A DNA stretch of 64,000 nucleotides, taken from positions 1-64,000 of the forward strand of contig JAEWRI010000012.1 of the NCBI GenBank assembly GCA_023460085.1, read 5' to 3'. Positions within the stretch are counted from its first letter, which is position 1, and each line of letters starts with the position of its first letter. Position numbers and translations under genes: made by a program. The stretch is from Bacillota bacterium. Lineage in GTDB: Bacteria; Bacillota; Clostridia; Christensenellales; SZUA-584. The notes below the pieces were generated by a model. The model had not been told where the DNA came from. It made no database searches and worked only from the letters and a program-made list of their open reading frames with translations. This document shows positions 15,504-24,625 of the stretch, one piece after another.

Positions 15504-16743
15504 AAGAAGAGGCGCGGGCGCGCTGCTTGCGCTGGCAATACTGATGCTGCTGTCCGCGTGCGGGCTTCTGGCCTTCCGCACGGGCGAATTTGACGTGGAG
15601 CTGGCGGCGTACGGTCTGGGCGCGGCGCTGCTGATGCTGATGGGCTACAACCTCGCGGCCATCATATTCCGCCATATCGACCGCATTACGCTGGTCATCT
15701 GCTTCTTCCTTTCCAGCGTGGGTCTGGTGATGCTCGCGCGGCTCAATATGGAAGTGGCATTCCGGCAGCTCATATTTTTAACCGCAGGAATCGTCATCAT
15801 GTTCATCGCGGTGGCGGTCATCCGGCGCACGCACGATTTCGGCAAGCTCAATTACCTGTTCATGGCGGGTGCGGTCGGGCTGCTGGCCCTCGCGCTCGTT
15901 TTTGGCAGGGCGCAGGGCGGCGCGCGGAACTGGGTGAGCATCGCGGGGTTTTCGTTCCAGCCGAGCGAGCTGGCCAAGGTGCTGTTCATTGTCAACTCGG
16001 CGTACTTCTTCGCGGAGCGGCGTGCCAAGGCCGCCTTTATCGCCTACGTCGCCTACTCCGGCCTGTGCGTCATGATGCTGGTGGTGGCCAACGATCTGGG
16101 TGCGGCGCTGCTGTTCGCAGGCACGTTCCTCATCGTTTTCTTCGCGGCCACGGGGCGCGTGCTGCTGACGCTGGCGGGCCTCGGCGTGGGCGCAGCGGGT
16201 GCCGTCGCCAGCTATTTCGTGGTATCGCATGTGAAAACGCGCGTACTGGTGTGGCGCGATCCGTGGAAATATTACAACACCTCGGGCTACCAGATAGTGC
16301 AGGGGCTGATGGCCATCGCGGCGGGCGGGTTGTTTGGCGCAGGTCTGGGGCTCGGCAGCCCGAATCTCATTCCGGTGAATACGAGCGACTTCATTTTCGC
16401 CGCCATCTGCGAGGAGTTCGGCCTGCTGTTCGGAATCATCACAGTGCTGCTGTACCTCGTGTTCATCATCCGCGGAATGATCATCGCCATGAACGCAAGG
16501 CGGCGCTTCGACGCGCTGCTGGTATTCGGCGCGACGTGCATGCTGTCGCTGCAGTCGTTCATCATCATCGCGGGCGTCATTAAAATGATACCGCTGACGG
16601 GCATCACGCTGCCCTTCATCAGCGCGGGCGGCAGCTCGCTCCTCGCGTGCATGATGCTGGTGGGCATTATCGAGGGCGTGGCCGCGAAGAATGGGGAACA
16701 CGACGAACGCGAAATCGTCGAAGCGGGAGGTGAGGTGCTGTGA
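15493..16743 (+). CDS. SEDS family peptidoglycan glycosyltransferase (FtsW/RodA/SpoVE)
   Basis: The 416-residue protein has about ten membrane helices and SEDS signatures: RNWVSIAGFSFQPSELAKV, VANDLGAALLFAG and LPFISAGGSSLLACM near the C-terminus. SEDS proteins polymerise lipid II with a partner class B PBP, which is the next gene here. Two ATGs are adjacent (15490 and 15493); the second is better spaced from GAGGT. The start lies inside the FHA gene, so the two are coupled. Whether it acts in division or elongation cannot be decided from sequence. Confidence 0.93.
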   Translation: MVLERRGAGALLALAILMLLSACGLLAFRTGEFDVELAAYGLGAALLMLMGYNLAAIIFRHIDRITLVICFFLSSVGLVMLARLNMEVAFRQLIFLTAGIVIMFIAVAVIRRTHDFGKLNYLFMAGAVGLLALALVFGRAQGGARNWVSIAGFSFQPSELAKVLFIVNSAYFFAERRAKAAFIAYVAYSGLCVMMLVVANDLGAALLFAGTFLIVFFAATGRVLLTLAGLGVGAAGAVASYFVVSHVKTRVLVWRDPWKYYNTSGYQIVQGLMAIAAGGLFGAGLGLGSPNLIPVNTSDFIFAAICEEFGLLFGIITVLLYLVFIIRGMIIAMNARRRFDALLVFGATCMLSLQSFIIIAGVIKMIPLTGITLPFISAGGSSLLACMMLVGIIEGVAAKNGEHDEREIVEAGGEVL

Positions 16744-18110
16744 AAAACAAGCTGCGCAGCAACATTCGGATACTGCTGTTTGTCTTTACGTTCATGTTCG
16801 CGGGGCTCATCATCTACCTTGCCTATGCCGAAACCACCTACGGCGAAAGCTGGTTTGCGACGCCCTATAACCCGCGCATACAGAACCTGAAGGCCGATAT
16901 CCTCGACCGCACAGGCCTCACGCTGGCGCATGTCGACGACGGCGAGACCGAGTACGTGGACGATAAGACCATGCGCCGCGCCGTAGCGCACGTCGTGGGC
17001 GACGAATACGGCTTCTCTTACGGCGCGCAGACGATGTACTCCACCTACCTGTACGGCTTTGACAAGGACACCATCGGCAAGATAGCGGACGTCATATCCG
17101 GCGACGAGACGACAGGCGGCAACGTCTCGCTGACCATTGACGCGGAGCTCTGCAAAACCGCGCTGAAGGCAATGGGCGATCATCACGGCGCAGTCGTGGT
17201 AATGAACTACGAAACGGGTGAAATACTCGCGAGCGTATCCTCCCCCACGTTCGATCCTTCGGACATGGAGGAGTTTATGGAGGGCGGCGGCGACAGCGAG
17301 CTGGTCAACCGCGCGTTCTCCGGGTTGTATCCGCCCGGCAGCACGTTTAAGCTGATCACCGCGGCGGCGCTCATCGAAAACGGCCTCGACGGCTTCACGA
17401 CGGAATGCGACGGCAGCACGGAAATCGACGGCAGTGAGATTCCCTGCACGGGCGAACACGGCGACGTGGATCTCACCAAAGCCATTGCCAAATCGTGCAA
17501 CGTCTACTTTGCCGAAGCCGCGCAGGAGCTGGGCGCCAGTGCGCTGGCCGCCGAGGCGAAGAAATTTCTGTATAACAACAGCATGAACTTTAACGACCTC
17601 ACGATGGCCGGGAGCGTATTTGACAAGCCCTCGGGCGGCGTTGACACCGCGTGGGCGTCCATCGGACAGTACCACGATCTCGTAACGCCGCTGCACGCGT
17701 GCATGATAGCGGGCGCCATCGCCAACGACGGCGAAATGATGGAGCCCCGGCTGCTGCTGTCCGTTTCGGGCGGCATGTCCTCCGGCTACCAGCTCACCTC
17801 CGCTGTCGCGGCACGCCCCATCACCGCCGGTGTCGCGGACGACCTCACGGAAATGATGATCGCCTGCGTGAAGAGCGGCACGGGCAAGAAGGCCGCCATC
17901 GACGGCTATGTGGTCGCAGGCAAAACGGGCACTGCCGAGGTGGCGGTAGGCAGCGGCAATCAGTCGCACGCTTGGTTCGTGGGCTTCATCGACGACGAAG
18001 ACCACCCGCTGTGCATCGCGGTGGTGCTGGAATACGCGGGTTCGGGCGGCTCCAACGCCGCTCCGGTAGCCCACGACGTACTGGAAAAGGCACTGGATCT
18101 CGGATATTGA
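16740..18110 (+). CDS. Class B penicillin-binding protein (transpeptidase)
   Basis: The 456-residue protein has one N-terminal membrane anchor (IRILLFVFTFMFAGLIIYLAYA). A short pedestal contains the sequence ADILDRTGLTLA, and the transpeptidase domain has the active-site motifs PGSTFKL, SCN and AGKTGTAE. It cross-links peptidoglycan in partnership with the upstream SEDS protein. The GTG start overlaps the ftsW/rodA stop by 4 bases. The N-terminal region is shorter than in classical PBP2/PBP3 and resembles actinobacterial PbpA. uvrC starts 2 bases after its stop. Confidence 0.93.
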   Translation: MKNKLRSNIRILLFVFTFMFAGLIIYLAYAETTYGESWFATPYNPRIQNLKADILDRTGLTLAHVDDGETEYVDDKTMRRAVAHVVGDEYGFSYGAQTMYSTYLYGFDKDTIGKIADVISGDETTGGNVSLTIDAELCKTALKAMGDHHGAVVVMNYETGEILASVSSPTFDPSDMEEFMEGGGDSELVNRAFSGLYPPGSTFKLITAAALIENGLDGFTTECDGSTEIDGSEIPCTGEHGDVDLTKAIAKSCNVYFAEAAQELGASALAAEAKKFLYNNSMNFNDLTMAGSVFDKPSGGVDTAWASIGQYHDLVTPLHACMIAGAIANDGEMMEPRLLLSVSGGMSSGYQLTSAVAARPITAGVADDLTEMMIACVKSGTGKKAAIDGYVVAGKTGTAEVAVGSGNQSHAWFVGFIDDEDHPLCIAVVLEYAGSGGSNAAPVAHDVLEKALDLGY

Positions 18111-18111
18111 T

Positions 18112-19932
18112 ATGAACGCTGAAATAGAAGCCAAGCTGAAGACGCTGCCCAAAACGCCCGGCGTGTATCTGATGAAGAACGCGCAGGGCAAAATTATCTA
18201 TGTGGGCAAGGCGCTCGCGCTGAAGAACCGCGTGAGCAGCTATTTTCAGCATGGCCGCAAGGATCCCAAGACGGCGGCGCTGGTCTCTGAGATCGCGGAC
18301 TTCGACTACATTCTCGTGACCACAGAGCTGGAGGCGTTAATCCTCGAGTGCAACATGATCAAGCGCTACGCGCCGTACTACAACATCATGCTGCGCGACG
18401 ACAAGCACTACCCCTATATCCGCATCGACTTCAACGAGAAATACCCGCGCGTCAGCGTCACGCGGCGCGTGGCCAACGACGGCGCGAAATACTTCGGCCC
18501 ATACATTGCCGCGCACCTGCTGCACGACATACTCGACACGCTGTCCGCGATGTTTCCGCTCCGCACCTGCAAAAAAGACATTACGCCCGACCCAAAGACG
18601 CGCCCTTGCATCAACTATGAAATGGGGCGCTGCCTCGCGCCGTGCGCGGGTAAGGTCAGCGAGTACGACTACAAACGCATGACCGCCGAGGTGGCGGACT
18701 TCCTCGCAGGGCGCTACAAAGGCCTGGAAAAGCAGCTTCAGGAGGATATGCACACCGCGTCGGAGAACATGGAATACGAAAAGGCCGCCGCCGCCCGGGA
18801 CCGCATCAACGCGCTGCACCGGCTGTTCGAAAAGCAGAAGGCAGGCTTCCCGGACCTCAACGACAAGGATGTGTTCGCCATATACCAGCAGGACGACGAG
18901 GCCGTGGTGCAGGGCATGTTCGTACGCAAGGGCGAGCTCAACCACATGGAGCGGTTTTTCGTCAATTGCGCGGGCGAGCCTGAAGCCGTGGTGCTTGCGC
19001 ATATACTGAAGCAGTATTATTCCGACACCGAGGGGGTCGCCAAACAGATCTATGTCAACGCGGAGCCGCAGGAAAAGGCGCTGATCGAGGAATGGCTGTC
19101 GGGCAAGCGGGGGTCGCGTGTGGCGCTCCACGCGCCCGAAAAAGGCGACAACCGGCGTCTGGTGGATATGGCAGCCGCCAACGCGCGCGAAGCCCTCACG
19201 CGCCGTCTCGCGCGCGTACGGCAGGAATTTGACGCCACACAGGGCGCGCTGGCGGAACTGAAGGCGGCGCTCTCACTGCAGGCCGACGTGGACCGTATGG
19301 AATGCTACGACATCTCCAACATCCAGGGTACGGACTCCGTCGCGTCGATGGTGGTTTTCCGCGGCGGCAAACCGGAAAAGAAATCGTACCGGCGCTTTAA
19401 GATTAAGACCGTGGAAGGCGCGAACGACTTTGCATCCATGAACGAGGTGCTGACGCGCCGCCTGAAGCGCGGGCTGCAGGGCGCGGAGGGCTTTGGCGAG
19501 CTTCCCTCCCTCCTCATCGTGGACGGCGGCAAGGGACAGCTCTCCTTCGCGTACGACGCGCTCGCGTCGCTGGGTCTGGAGGATCTGCCGCTGATCAGCC
19601 TCGCCAAGCGCGAGGAAGAGGTCTTCGTGGTGGGACAGAGCGATCCCATCATACTGGACAAAAACAGCAACGCGCTGAAGCTGCTGACGCGCATCCGGGA
19701 CGAGGCGCACCGCTTCGCAATCACCTACCACCGCACGCTGCGGCTGAAGAAAATTGACGATTCGGTGTTGAAGAAGATACCGCATGTCGGCCCGGCGAGG
19801 GTGCGCGCGCTGCTGTCCCATTTTGATACCATCGGCGATGTGCGCGCCGCCAGCTTCGAGGAACTGCTGGAGGTGCCGGGAATGGACGCACGATCCGCGC
19901 GCGCCGTGGTGGAGTACTTCGAAGGCGAGTGA
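18112..19932 (+). CDS. uvrC: Excinuclease ABC subunit C
   Basis: The 606-residue UvrC makes the two incisions in nucleotide excision repair. Domains in order are the GIY-YIG nuclease (TPGVYLMKNAQGKIIYVGKA), a Cys-rich stretch (CINYEMGRCLAPCAGKV), UVR, the RNase H-like 5'-incision domain (ECYDISNIQGTDSVASMVVF, LIVDGGKGQL), and a C-terminal double helix-hairpin-helix (IPHVGPARVRALL, VPGMDARSARAVVEYF). Its presence in a wall-synthesis operon is probably by convenience of transcription only. Confidence 0.97.
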   Translation: MNAEIEAKLKTLPKTPGVYLMKNAQGKIIYVGKALALKNRVSSYFQHGRKDPKTAALVSEIADFDYILVTTELEALILECNMIKRYAPYYNIMLRDDKHYPYIRIDFNEKYPRVSVTRRVANDGAKYFGPYIAAHLLHDILDTLSAMFPLRTCKKDITPDPKTRPCINYEMGRCLAPCAGKVSEYDYKRMTAEVADFLAGRYKGLEKQLQEDMHTASENMEYEKAAAARDRINALHRLFEKQKAGFPDLNDKDVFAIYQQDDEAVVQGMFVRKGELNHMERFFVNCAGEPEAVVLAHILKQYYSDTEGVAKQIYVNAEPQEKALIEEWLSGKRGSRVALHAPEKGDNRRLVDMAAANAREALTRRLARVRQEFDATQGALAELKAALSLQADVDRMECYDISNIQGTDSVASMVVFRGGKPEKKSYRRFKIKTVEGANDFASMNEVLTRRLKRGLQGAEGFGELPSLLIVDGGKGQLSFAYDALASLGLEDLPLISLAKREEEVFVVGQSDPIILDKNSNALKLLTRIRDEAHRFAITYHRTLRLKKIDDSVLKKIPHVGPARVRALLSHFDTIGDVRAASFEELLEVPGMDARSARAVVEYFEGE

Positions 19933-19939
19933 CAGGGTG

Positions 19940-19968
19940 TTGTGTAAACCGTGCGCTTGCGGTACACT
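19940..19968 (+). promoter_or_regulatory. Candidate promoter of the murB-rapZ-whiA operon
   Basis: TTGTGT (19940-19945) and TACACT (19963-19968) are 17 bases apart in the 53-base gap between uvrC and murB. Confidence 0.5.
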
Positions 19969-19985
19969 GAAAACAAGGGGAATGC

Positions 19986-20891
19986 ATGGATAAACAAGCG
20001 ATTCAAATCGCGTTAACGCGAAATATTGAGGATGTTCGGCTGGATGAGCCGATGTCCGCTCACACCTCCTTCAAGGTGGGCGGCCCGGCGGACGTGATGG
20101 CGCTGCCGCGCACCACCGAAGAGGTGCTGTCCGCCATCCGCACGCTGTCGGCGCTGGGCTGCCCGATGCTGGTGATGGGACGGGGTACCAATCTGCTGGT
20201 GCGCTCGGGAGGCATCCGCGGCGCGGTGGTTAAGCTTGCCGATAATTTCTCAGGCGTCTCGGTGCAGGGTGACTGTGTAACGGCGCAGAGCGGCACGCCG
20301 CTCTCGGCGCTGGTGCGCACCGCCATGGCGCGGAACCTGGGCGGCGCATCCTTCCTCGGCGGCATACCGGGAACGCTGGGCGGCGCTGTCGCCATGAACG
20401 CAGGAGCGTACGGCGGCGAAATCGGCGGTTTCATCGAGGAAGTGTATTTCGCGTCCCACGCAGGCGAGGTGACGCTTCGCCATGAAGAGATGCACTTTGG
20501 CTATCGCCGCAGCGTGCTCAGCCATTTCCCGCTCATCGTCACGGGCGCAAAGCTCCGCCTGCAGCGCGTACCCGCGCAGGAGACGCAGGCGCAGCTGGCG
20601 GATCTCGCCGAGCGGCGGCGCGAAAAGCAGCCGCTGGAATACCCCAGCGCGGGCAGCACATTCAAGCGCCCGGAGGGACATTTCGCAGGCGGGCTTATCG
20701 AGCAGGCGGGCATGAAGGGCGCGTGCGTGGGCGGCGCGCAGGTATCCGTTAAGCACGCGGGCTTTATCATCAACACGGGCAACGCAACTCCGGAGGATAT
20801 ACTCGGACTCATCGCGCTCGTGCAGCAGCGCGTATTCGAATGCTCCGGCGTGATGCTGGAGCCGGAAGTCCGGATCGTGGGGGAAGCCTGA
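19986..20891 (+). CDS. murB: UDP-N-acetylenolpyruvoylglucosamine reductase
   Basis: The 301-residue flavoenzyme reduces UDP-GlcNAc-enolpyruvate to UDP-MurNAc in peptidoglycan precursor synthesis. FAD-binding motifs SFKVGGPADV, GRGTNLLVRSGG and SFLGGIPGTLGGAVAMNAGAYG are present, as are the catalytic Arg (FGYRRSVL), Ser (SAGSTFKRP) and Glu (LEPEVRIVGE). The architecture matches type II MurB. AAGGGG precedes the ATG. PHP, rapZ, whiA and crh follow with gaps of 1 to 10 bases, so the five form one operon. Confidence 0.97.
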   Translation: MDKQAIQIALTRNIEDVRLDEPMSAHTSFKVGGPADVMALPRTTEEVLSAIRTLSALGCPMLVMGRGTNLLVRSGGIRGAVVKLADNFSGVSVQGDCVTAQSGTPLSALVRTAMARNLGGASFLGGIPGTLGGAVAMNAGAYGGEIGGFIEEVYFASHAGEVTLRHEEMHFGYRRSVLSHFPLIVTGAKLRLQRVPAQETQAQLADLAERRREKQPLEYPSAGSTFKRPEGHFAGGLIEQAGMKGACVGGAQVSVKHAGFIINTGNATPEDILGLIALVQQRVFECSGVMLEPEVRIVGEA

Positions 20892-20892
20892 T

Positions 20893-21585
20893 ATGAAACT
20901 GACTGCGGACTGGCATACGCATACGACATTCAGCCATGGCAGCGGCAGCGTGACGGACAACGCCGAAGCCGCTCTGGCGCGTGGGCTTTCTTCGCTTGCC
21001 ATCACCGATCATTCCGTCGGGCACGCCCTGTACGGTGTAAAACACCGCCTCGTGGGGCAATATCTGGAGTGTATCGCGCAGGCCAGGGAGGCTTTCGCGG
21101 GCCGCGTTGAGGTGAAGTCCGGCATCGAGCTGAATCTGGCGGGTCTTGAAGGCCGCTTCGATATGCCTGCGGGCGCGTTCGACGTGGTCATCATGGGCTA
21201 CCATAAGGCCGCGTGGTGCGCGGATCTCCGCAGCGCGTGGACGTTCTTCCGGGGCCAGCGTGTGGACGCCATCACGCAGGCTTATGTGAACGCCATACGC
21301 ACCGGAAAGCTCAGCATCATATCGCACCCCGGCTACGGCGTGCCGGTCAATTACCGCCTGCTGGCGCGCGCGTGCGCGGACTACGGCGTGCTTTTTGAAA
21401 TCAACCAGAAGCACGCGGGGCTTACGGCGGACGAGCTGCGTGAAGCGGCGCTGGAGCCGGTGAAGTTCGTCATTTCCAGCGACGCGCACCGACCGGAGGA
21501 CGTCGGAGCCGCACCGCAGGCGCTGGAGCTTGCATCAAGGGCGGGGCTCGACAGCCGCCGCGTGGTCAACATCACGGAGGAATAA
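20893..21585 (+). CDS. PHP domain phosphohydrolase
   Basis: The 230-residue protein starts with the metal-binding WHTHTTFSHGSG motif and has the other PHP metal sites (ITDHS, SGIELN, ISHPGYG, ISSDAHRPEDVG). It is a histidinol phosphatase-like or trinuclear metal phosphoesterase. The substrate is unknown. Genes of this type often sit between murB and rapZ in Clostridia. Confidence 0.9.
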   Translation: MKLTADWHTHTTFSHGSGSVTDNAEAALARGLSSLAITDHSVGHALYGVKHRLVGQYLECIAQAREAFAGRVEVKSGIELNLAGLEGRFDMPAGAFDVVIMGYHKAAWCADLRSAWTFFRGQRVDAITQAYVNAIRTGKLSIISHPGYGVPVNYRLLARACADYGVLFEINQKHAGLTADELREAALEPVKFVISSDAHRPEDVGAAPQALELASRAGLDSRRVVNITEE

Positions 21586-21588
21586 GGC

Positions 21589-22446
21589 ATGAAATTCATC
21601 ATCGTAACGGGACTGTCCGGCGCAGGCCGATCTCAGGCGCTGAAGCGTCTGGAGGATATGGGCTACTTCTGCGTGGACAACCTGCCGCCCAGGCTGATCC
21701 CTGACTTCGCGCGCATCTGCCTTTCCAGCGACATCCACAAAGCCGCCACGGTCGTCGACACGCGCATGGGCAGCATGTTCGACGATATATTCGCCACCAT
21801 ACAGTGTCTTAAGGAGATGGAAGGCATCGACCTCACCATACTCTACCTCGACGCGGACGATGAGGCGCTCGTGCGCCGCTTTAAGGAAACGCGACGCCGC
21901 CACCCCATGGCCAAGGACGGCAACATCACCAGCGGCATCACGCGCGAGCGGGCCAAGCTGCGCGCCATCAAGGACATCGCGAACCACGTCGTGGACACCT
22001 CCACCTACTCCATCAAAAAGCTGGGCGAATCGCTGGATCATCTCTTCTGCGACGAGGACGATAAGGGTATACTCATTACCGTGACGACCTTCGGCTACAA
22101 GCGCGGCATCCCGCTGGACGCCGACATGGTGTTTGATATGCGCTTCCTGCCCAACCCGTACTACGTGGACGCGCTGCGCGCCCACTCCGGTCAGGACAAG
22201 GACGTCCGCGATTATGTGCTGTCCTTCCCCCGCGCGCGTATGTTCATCGACAAGGTGAGCGAGCTCGTGGCGTATCTGGCGCCGTACTATCTGGAGCAGG
22301 ACAAGAAGCAGCTGATCATCGCGCTCGGCTGCACGGGCGGCATGCACCGCAGCGTGGCCGTGGCGGAGGAGCTGTATGTGATATTCAGGAATCAGGGGCA
22401 CCGCGTAACGCTGGAGCACCGCGACCTGGGGCTGGATACCAAGTAA
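21589..22446 (+). CDS. rapZ: RNase adapter/nucleotide-binding protein RapZ (YvcJ)
   Basis: The 285-residue P-loop protein begins MKFIIVTGLSGAGRSQAL (Walker A GLSGAGRS) and has the invariant GYFCVDNLPPRLIPDF. The C-terminal RapZ domain has VTTFGYKRGIPLDADMVFDMRFLPNPYY and the IALGCTGGMHRSV loop. Family members bind GTP/ATP and, in Enterobacteria, UDP-GlcN and the GlmZ RNA; in Firmicutes the role is less clear. The yvcK gene that usually follows in Bacillota is missing here; whiA comes next. Confidence 0.96.
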   Translation: MKFIIVTGLSGAGRSQALKRLEDMGYFCVDNLPPRLIPDFARICLSSDIHKAATVVDTRMGSMFDDIFATIQCLKEMEGIDLTILYLDADDEALVRRFKETRRRHPMAKDGNITSGITRERAKLRAIKDIANHVVDTSTYSIKKLGESLDHLFCDEDDKGILITVTTFGYKRGIPLDADMVFDMRFLPNPYYVDALRAHSGQDKDVRDYVLSFPRARMFIDKVSELVAYLAPYYLEQDKKQLIIALGCTGGMHRSVAVAEELYVIFRNQGHRVTLEHRDLGLDTK

Positions 22447-22456
22447 CGGAGGGGTC

Positions 22457-23380
22457 ATGTCCTTTTCTTCCACCGCCAAAAGTGAAATCTGCCGGACCCC
22501 GATCGGCGAGGACTGCTGCCAGCTCATGGAGCTGCTGGCGCTGCTCCATACCGCAGGCAGCATCAGCATATCCGGGCAGGGGCTGGCGCTGCGCATCGAT
22601 ACGGAGCATCCCGCGGTAGCGCGGCGCGCCTTTCAGATCATCAAGACGCTTTACGGTGCCAGTGCCACCATGGAGCGGCACACCAACCGGTTAAAGCAGA
22701 ACCACATCTATTCTCTGCGTGTGGACGCGGCCAGCGCGCAAACCATCGCGCTCGATACGCATCTGATGGATGTTGACGGCGTCTGCCAAAGCGTGCGGGC
22801 CGCGGCAAAGCGTTCCTGCTGCAGCGTCGCCTTCCTGCGCGGCGCTTTTCTGGGCGGCGGATCCGTCACCAATCCCGAGCGCCGTTATCATATGGAATTT
22901 GTTTGCTCGCAAGAGGATTTTGCGCAGGAACTGTTGAATATAATGGTACAGCTGGACGTCCCCGCGAAGATGATCGCGCGCGGGCAGAGCCTTGTGGTCT
23001 ATGTGAAGGAAAGCGATGCCATCGTCACGCTGCTCACGATGATGGGCGCGCATACCGCCATATTGAACATGGAGAATATCCGCATCATCAAGGGCATGCG
23101 TAACGCCGTCAATCGCAAGGTCAACTGCGATTCAGGCAACCTCTCCAAGACGGTCAACGCGTACCTGAAACAGGTGGGCGATATCGAAACCATACGCGCG
23201 CGCATGGGGCTGGATAACCTGAGCGCCCCGTTGCGTGAAATGGCCGAGACCCGGCTGAACCTTCCGGAAGCTACGCTGGAGGAGCTTGCGGAAGCTTTGG
23301 GGGCTTCAAAATCCACCGTAAATCACCGGCTTCGCAAGCTGGGCAGCATCGCGGAGCAGCTTAAAAATACAAGGGGGTAA
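22457..23380 (+). CDS. whiA: WhiA, sporulation/division regulator
   Basis: The 307-residue protein has an N-terminal LAGLIDADG-like homing-endonuclease-fold region (AFLRGAFLGGGSVTNPERRYHMEF). It ends in a C-terminal helix-turn-helix (LEELAEALGASKSTVNHRLRKLGSIAE). WhiA is a DNA-binding protein needed for cell division and sporulation in actinobacteria and for chromosome segregation and division in Bacillus. It is positioned between rapZ and the HPr-like gene. Confidence 0.96.
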   Translation: MSFSSTAKSEICRTPIGEDCCQLMELLALLHTAGSISISGQGLALRIDTEHPAVARRAFQIIKTLYGASATMERHTNRLKQNHIYSLRVDAASAQTIALDTHLMDVDGVCQSVRAAAKRSCCSVAFLRGAFLGGGSVTNPERRYHMEFVCSQEDFAQELLNIMVQLDVPAKMIARGQSLVVYVKESDAIVTLLTMMGAHTAILNMENIRIIKGMRNAVNRKVNCDSGNLSKTVNAYLKQVGDIETIRARMGLDNLSAPLREMAETRLNLPEATLEELAEALGASKSTVNHRLRKLGSIAEQLKNTRG

Positions 23381-23384
23381 ACCC

Positions 23385-23642
23385 ATGCAGGCAAAGGAAC
23401 TCACGATACAAAGCGCGGACGGACTGCGGGCATCGAAGGCCGCCATGTTCGTGCAGATAGCGGGCAAGTATTCCTCCCGAATTCTCGTGGAGAAGGGCAA
23501 CAAAAAAATCGACGCCAAGAGCATCATGGGCGTGCTGTCTTTGGGCGTCAAGCAGGGCGAGAAGATCTACGTCTTTGCCAACGGCGAGGATGAAGAGGAA
23601 GCCATTGCCGCGCTCGAAAAGCTCGTCAACACCTCGCTGTAA
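23385..23642 (+). CDS. crh: Crh-like HPr paralogue (Arg15, Ser46)
   Basis: The 85-residue protein has the HPr fold. Residue 15, the phosphorylated His of true HPr, is Arg (GLRASKAA), and the neighbouring Arg17 and Pro18 are also lost. Ser46 and its surroundings (KSIMGVLSLG) are conserved. That pattern defines Crh-type proteins, which HPr kinase can phosphorylate at Ser46 to act as a CcpA co-repressor but which cannot carry PTS phosphate. The position after whiA matches crh in Bacillus. It could in principle serve another regulator. Confidence 0.85.
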   Translation: MQAKELTIQSADGLRASKAAMFVQIAGKYSSRILVEKGNKKIDAKSIMGVLSLGVKQGEKIYVFANGEDEEEAIAALEKLVNTSL

Positions 23643-23668
23643 CCTGCGGACGGCACCATGTCCGCAAT

Positions 23669-23700
23669 CAAGCGGCAGCTTTTCGCTGCGCTGCCGCTTG
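23669..23700. terminator. Strong hairpin between crh and the convergent GerQ-like gene
   Basis: CAAGCGGCAGC (23669-23679) pairs perfectly with GCTGCCGCTTG (23690-23700). No T-run follows on either strand, so it may act through Rho or simply stabilise the 3' end. Confidence 0.55.
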
Positions 23701-23710
23701 CGCGCGCACG

Positions 23711-24343
23711 TCACCGCAGGATGTAGACAAACTTGATGGAGTACAGATCGCACATCAGCAAATCATCCGTTCCCACGGGCCGCAGCACAATATAACTGGC
23801 ACCCACATCCATCAGCGTCCCTATCCTGTCCGATAATGCCCCGTTCGCGCCTATCAGAAACTCCACCCGCATGTCCCGGCCAATATAGTTTCGCAGATAC
23901 CCCGGAGAGAAATATGGATTCTGCACCCACTCGGGTGTTCCTATGGACGCCGGCACCAGCGGCATCCCTGCTTCCGCGCCTTCATCGGCCAGCACGCCGG
24001 ACATGGAGGACGGGGCGCACCCGCATCCGCATCCGCCGTATGTACCCGGTATATCCTCTGCCCCGTTTTCCCACGTCTGCGGCTCCATTACCGATTTGCC
24101 GCTCACCATATTCATCGAGGGCGGAACAAAATCGTTCACCGGCTGCTCTCTCATCATCTTTGCGTCCTTCCCGGCGGAACGGCCCGGCACAGCCTGCTGC
24201 GCCATGCTTTTTCCGGAGATCGTTTCCATTCTGGGCGCTACAAAGCGATTTTCTGCCGCGGGTGCGGCCTTGGCAGACATATTCTCCATACGCGTCTTGC
24301 CCGGTGCTCCGGAACTATTGTTATCACGCATTCTGTCGGTCAT
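23711..24343 (-). CDS. GerQ-like spore coat protein with repeated SGKS motifs
   Basis: The 210-residue protein has a polar, low-complexity N-terminal half with three related motifs: RMENMSAKA, RMETISGKS and SMNMVSGKS. A Gly/Cys knot (YGGCGCGCAP) follows. The C-terminal 70 residues (YLRNYIGRDMRVEFLIG...LMDVGASYIVLRPVGTDDLLMCDLYSIKFVYIL) resemble GerQ (DUF2653-like coat protein), an inner coat protein cross-linked by transglutaminase and needed for germination. CAGGAGG precedes the ATG at 24343, so the longer frame is rejected. The GerQ match is by pattern only. Confidence 0.65.
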   Translation of the reverse strand: MTDRMRDNNSSGAPGKTRMENMSAKAAPAAENRFVAPRMETISGKSMAQQAVPGRSAGKDAKMMREQPVNDFVPPSMNMVSGKSVMEPQTWENGAEDIPGTYGGCGCGCAPSSMSGVLADEGAEAGMPLVPASIGTPEWVQNPYFSPGYLRNYIGRDMRVEFLIGANGALSDRIGTLMDVGASYIVLRPVGTDDLLMCDLYSIKFVYILR

Positions 24344-24625
24344 CTTCCAACCTCCTGTGGCACATTTTGGGCGCGCCCTGCACGGGCGGTCCGGCTCTAC
24401 GCTATCATACGCAAAGCGCTCTTCTTTGTTGATAAAGCCGGCAGGTGAATACTTGACGCTGGAGTATGATACCTCTATACTGGGACGCGGGGAATTGTTA
24501 ATACGCACGGCTGTGCGGAACCGCGGTTTCACATCGCGCAATTGAGTGGACTTTATTAATCGAGGGCGGTGAAAATCACCCGTATCCATCTCCGGGATTC
24601 ATACTTTTAAGCGAGGACACAATAC

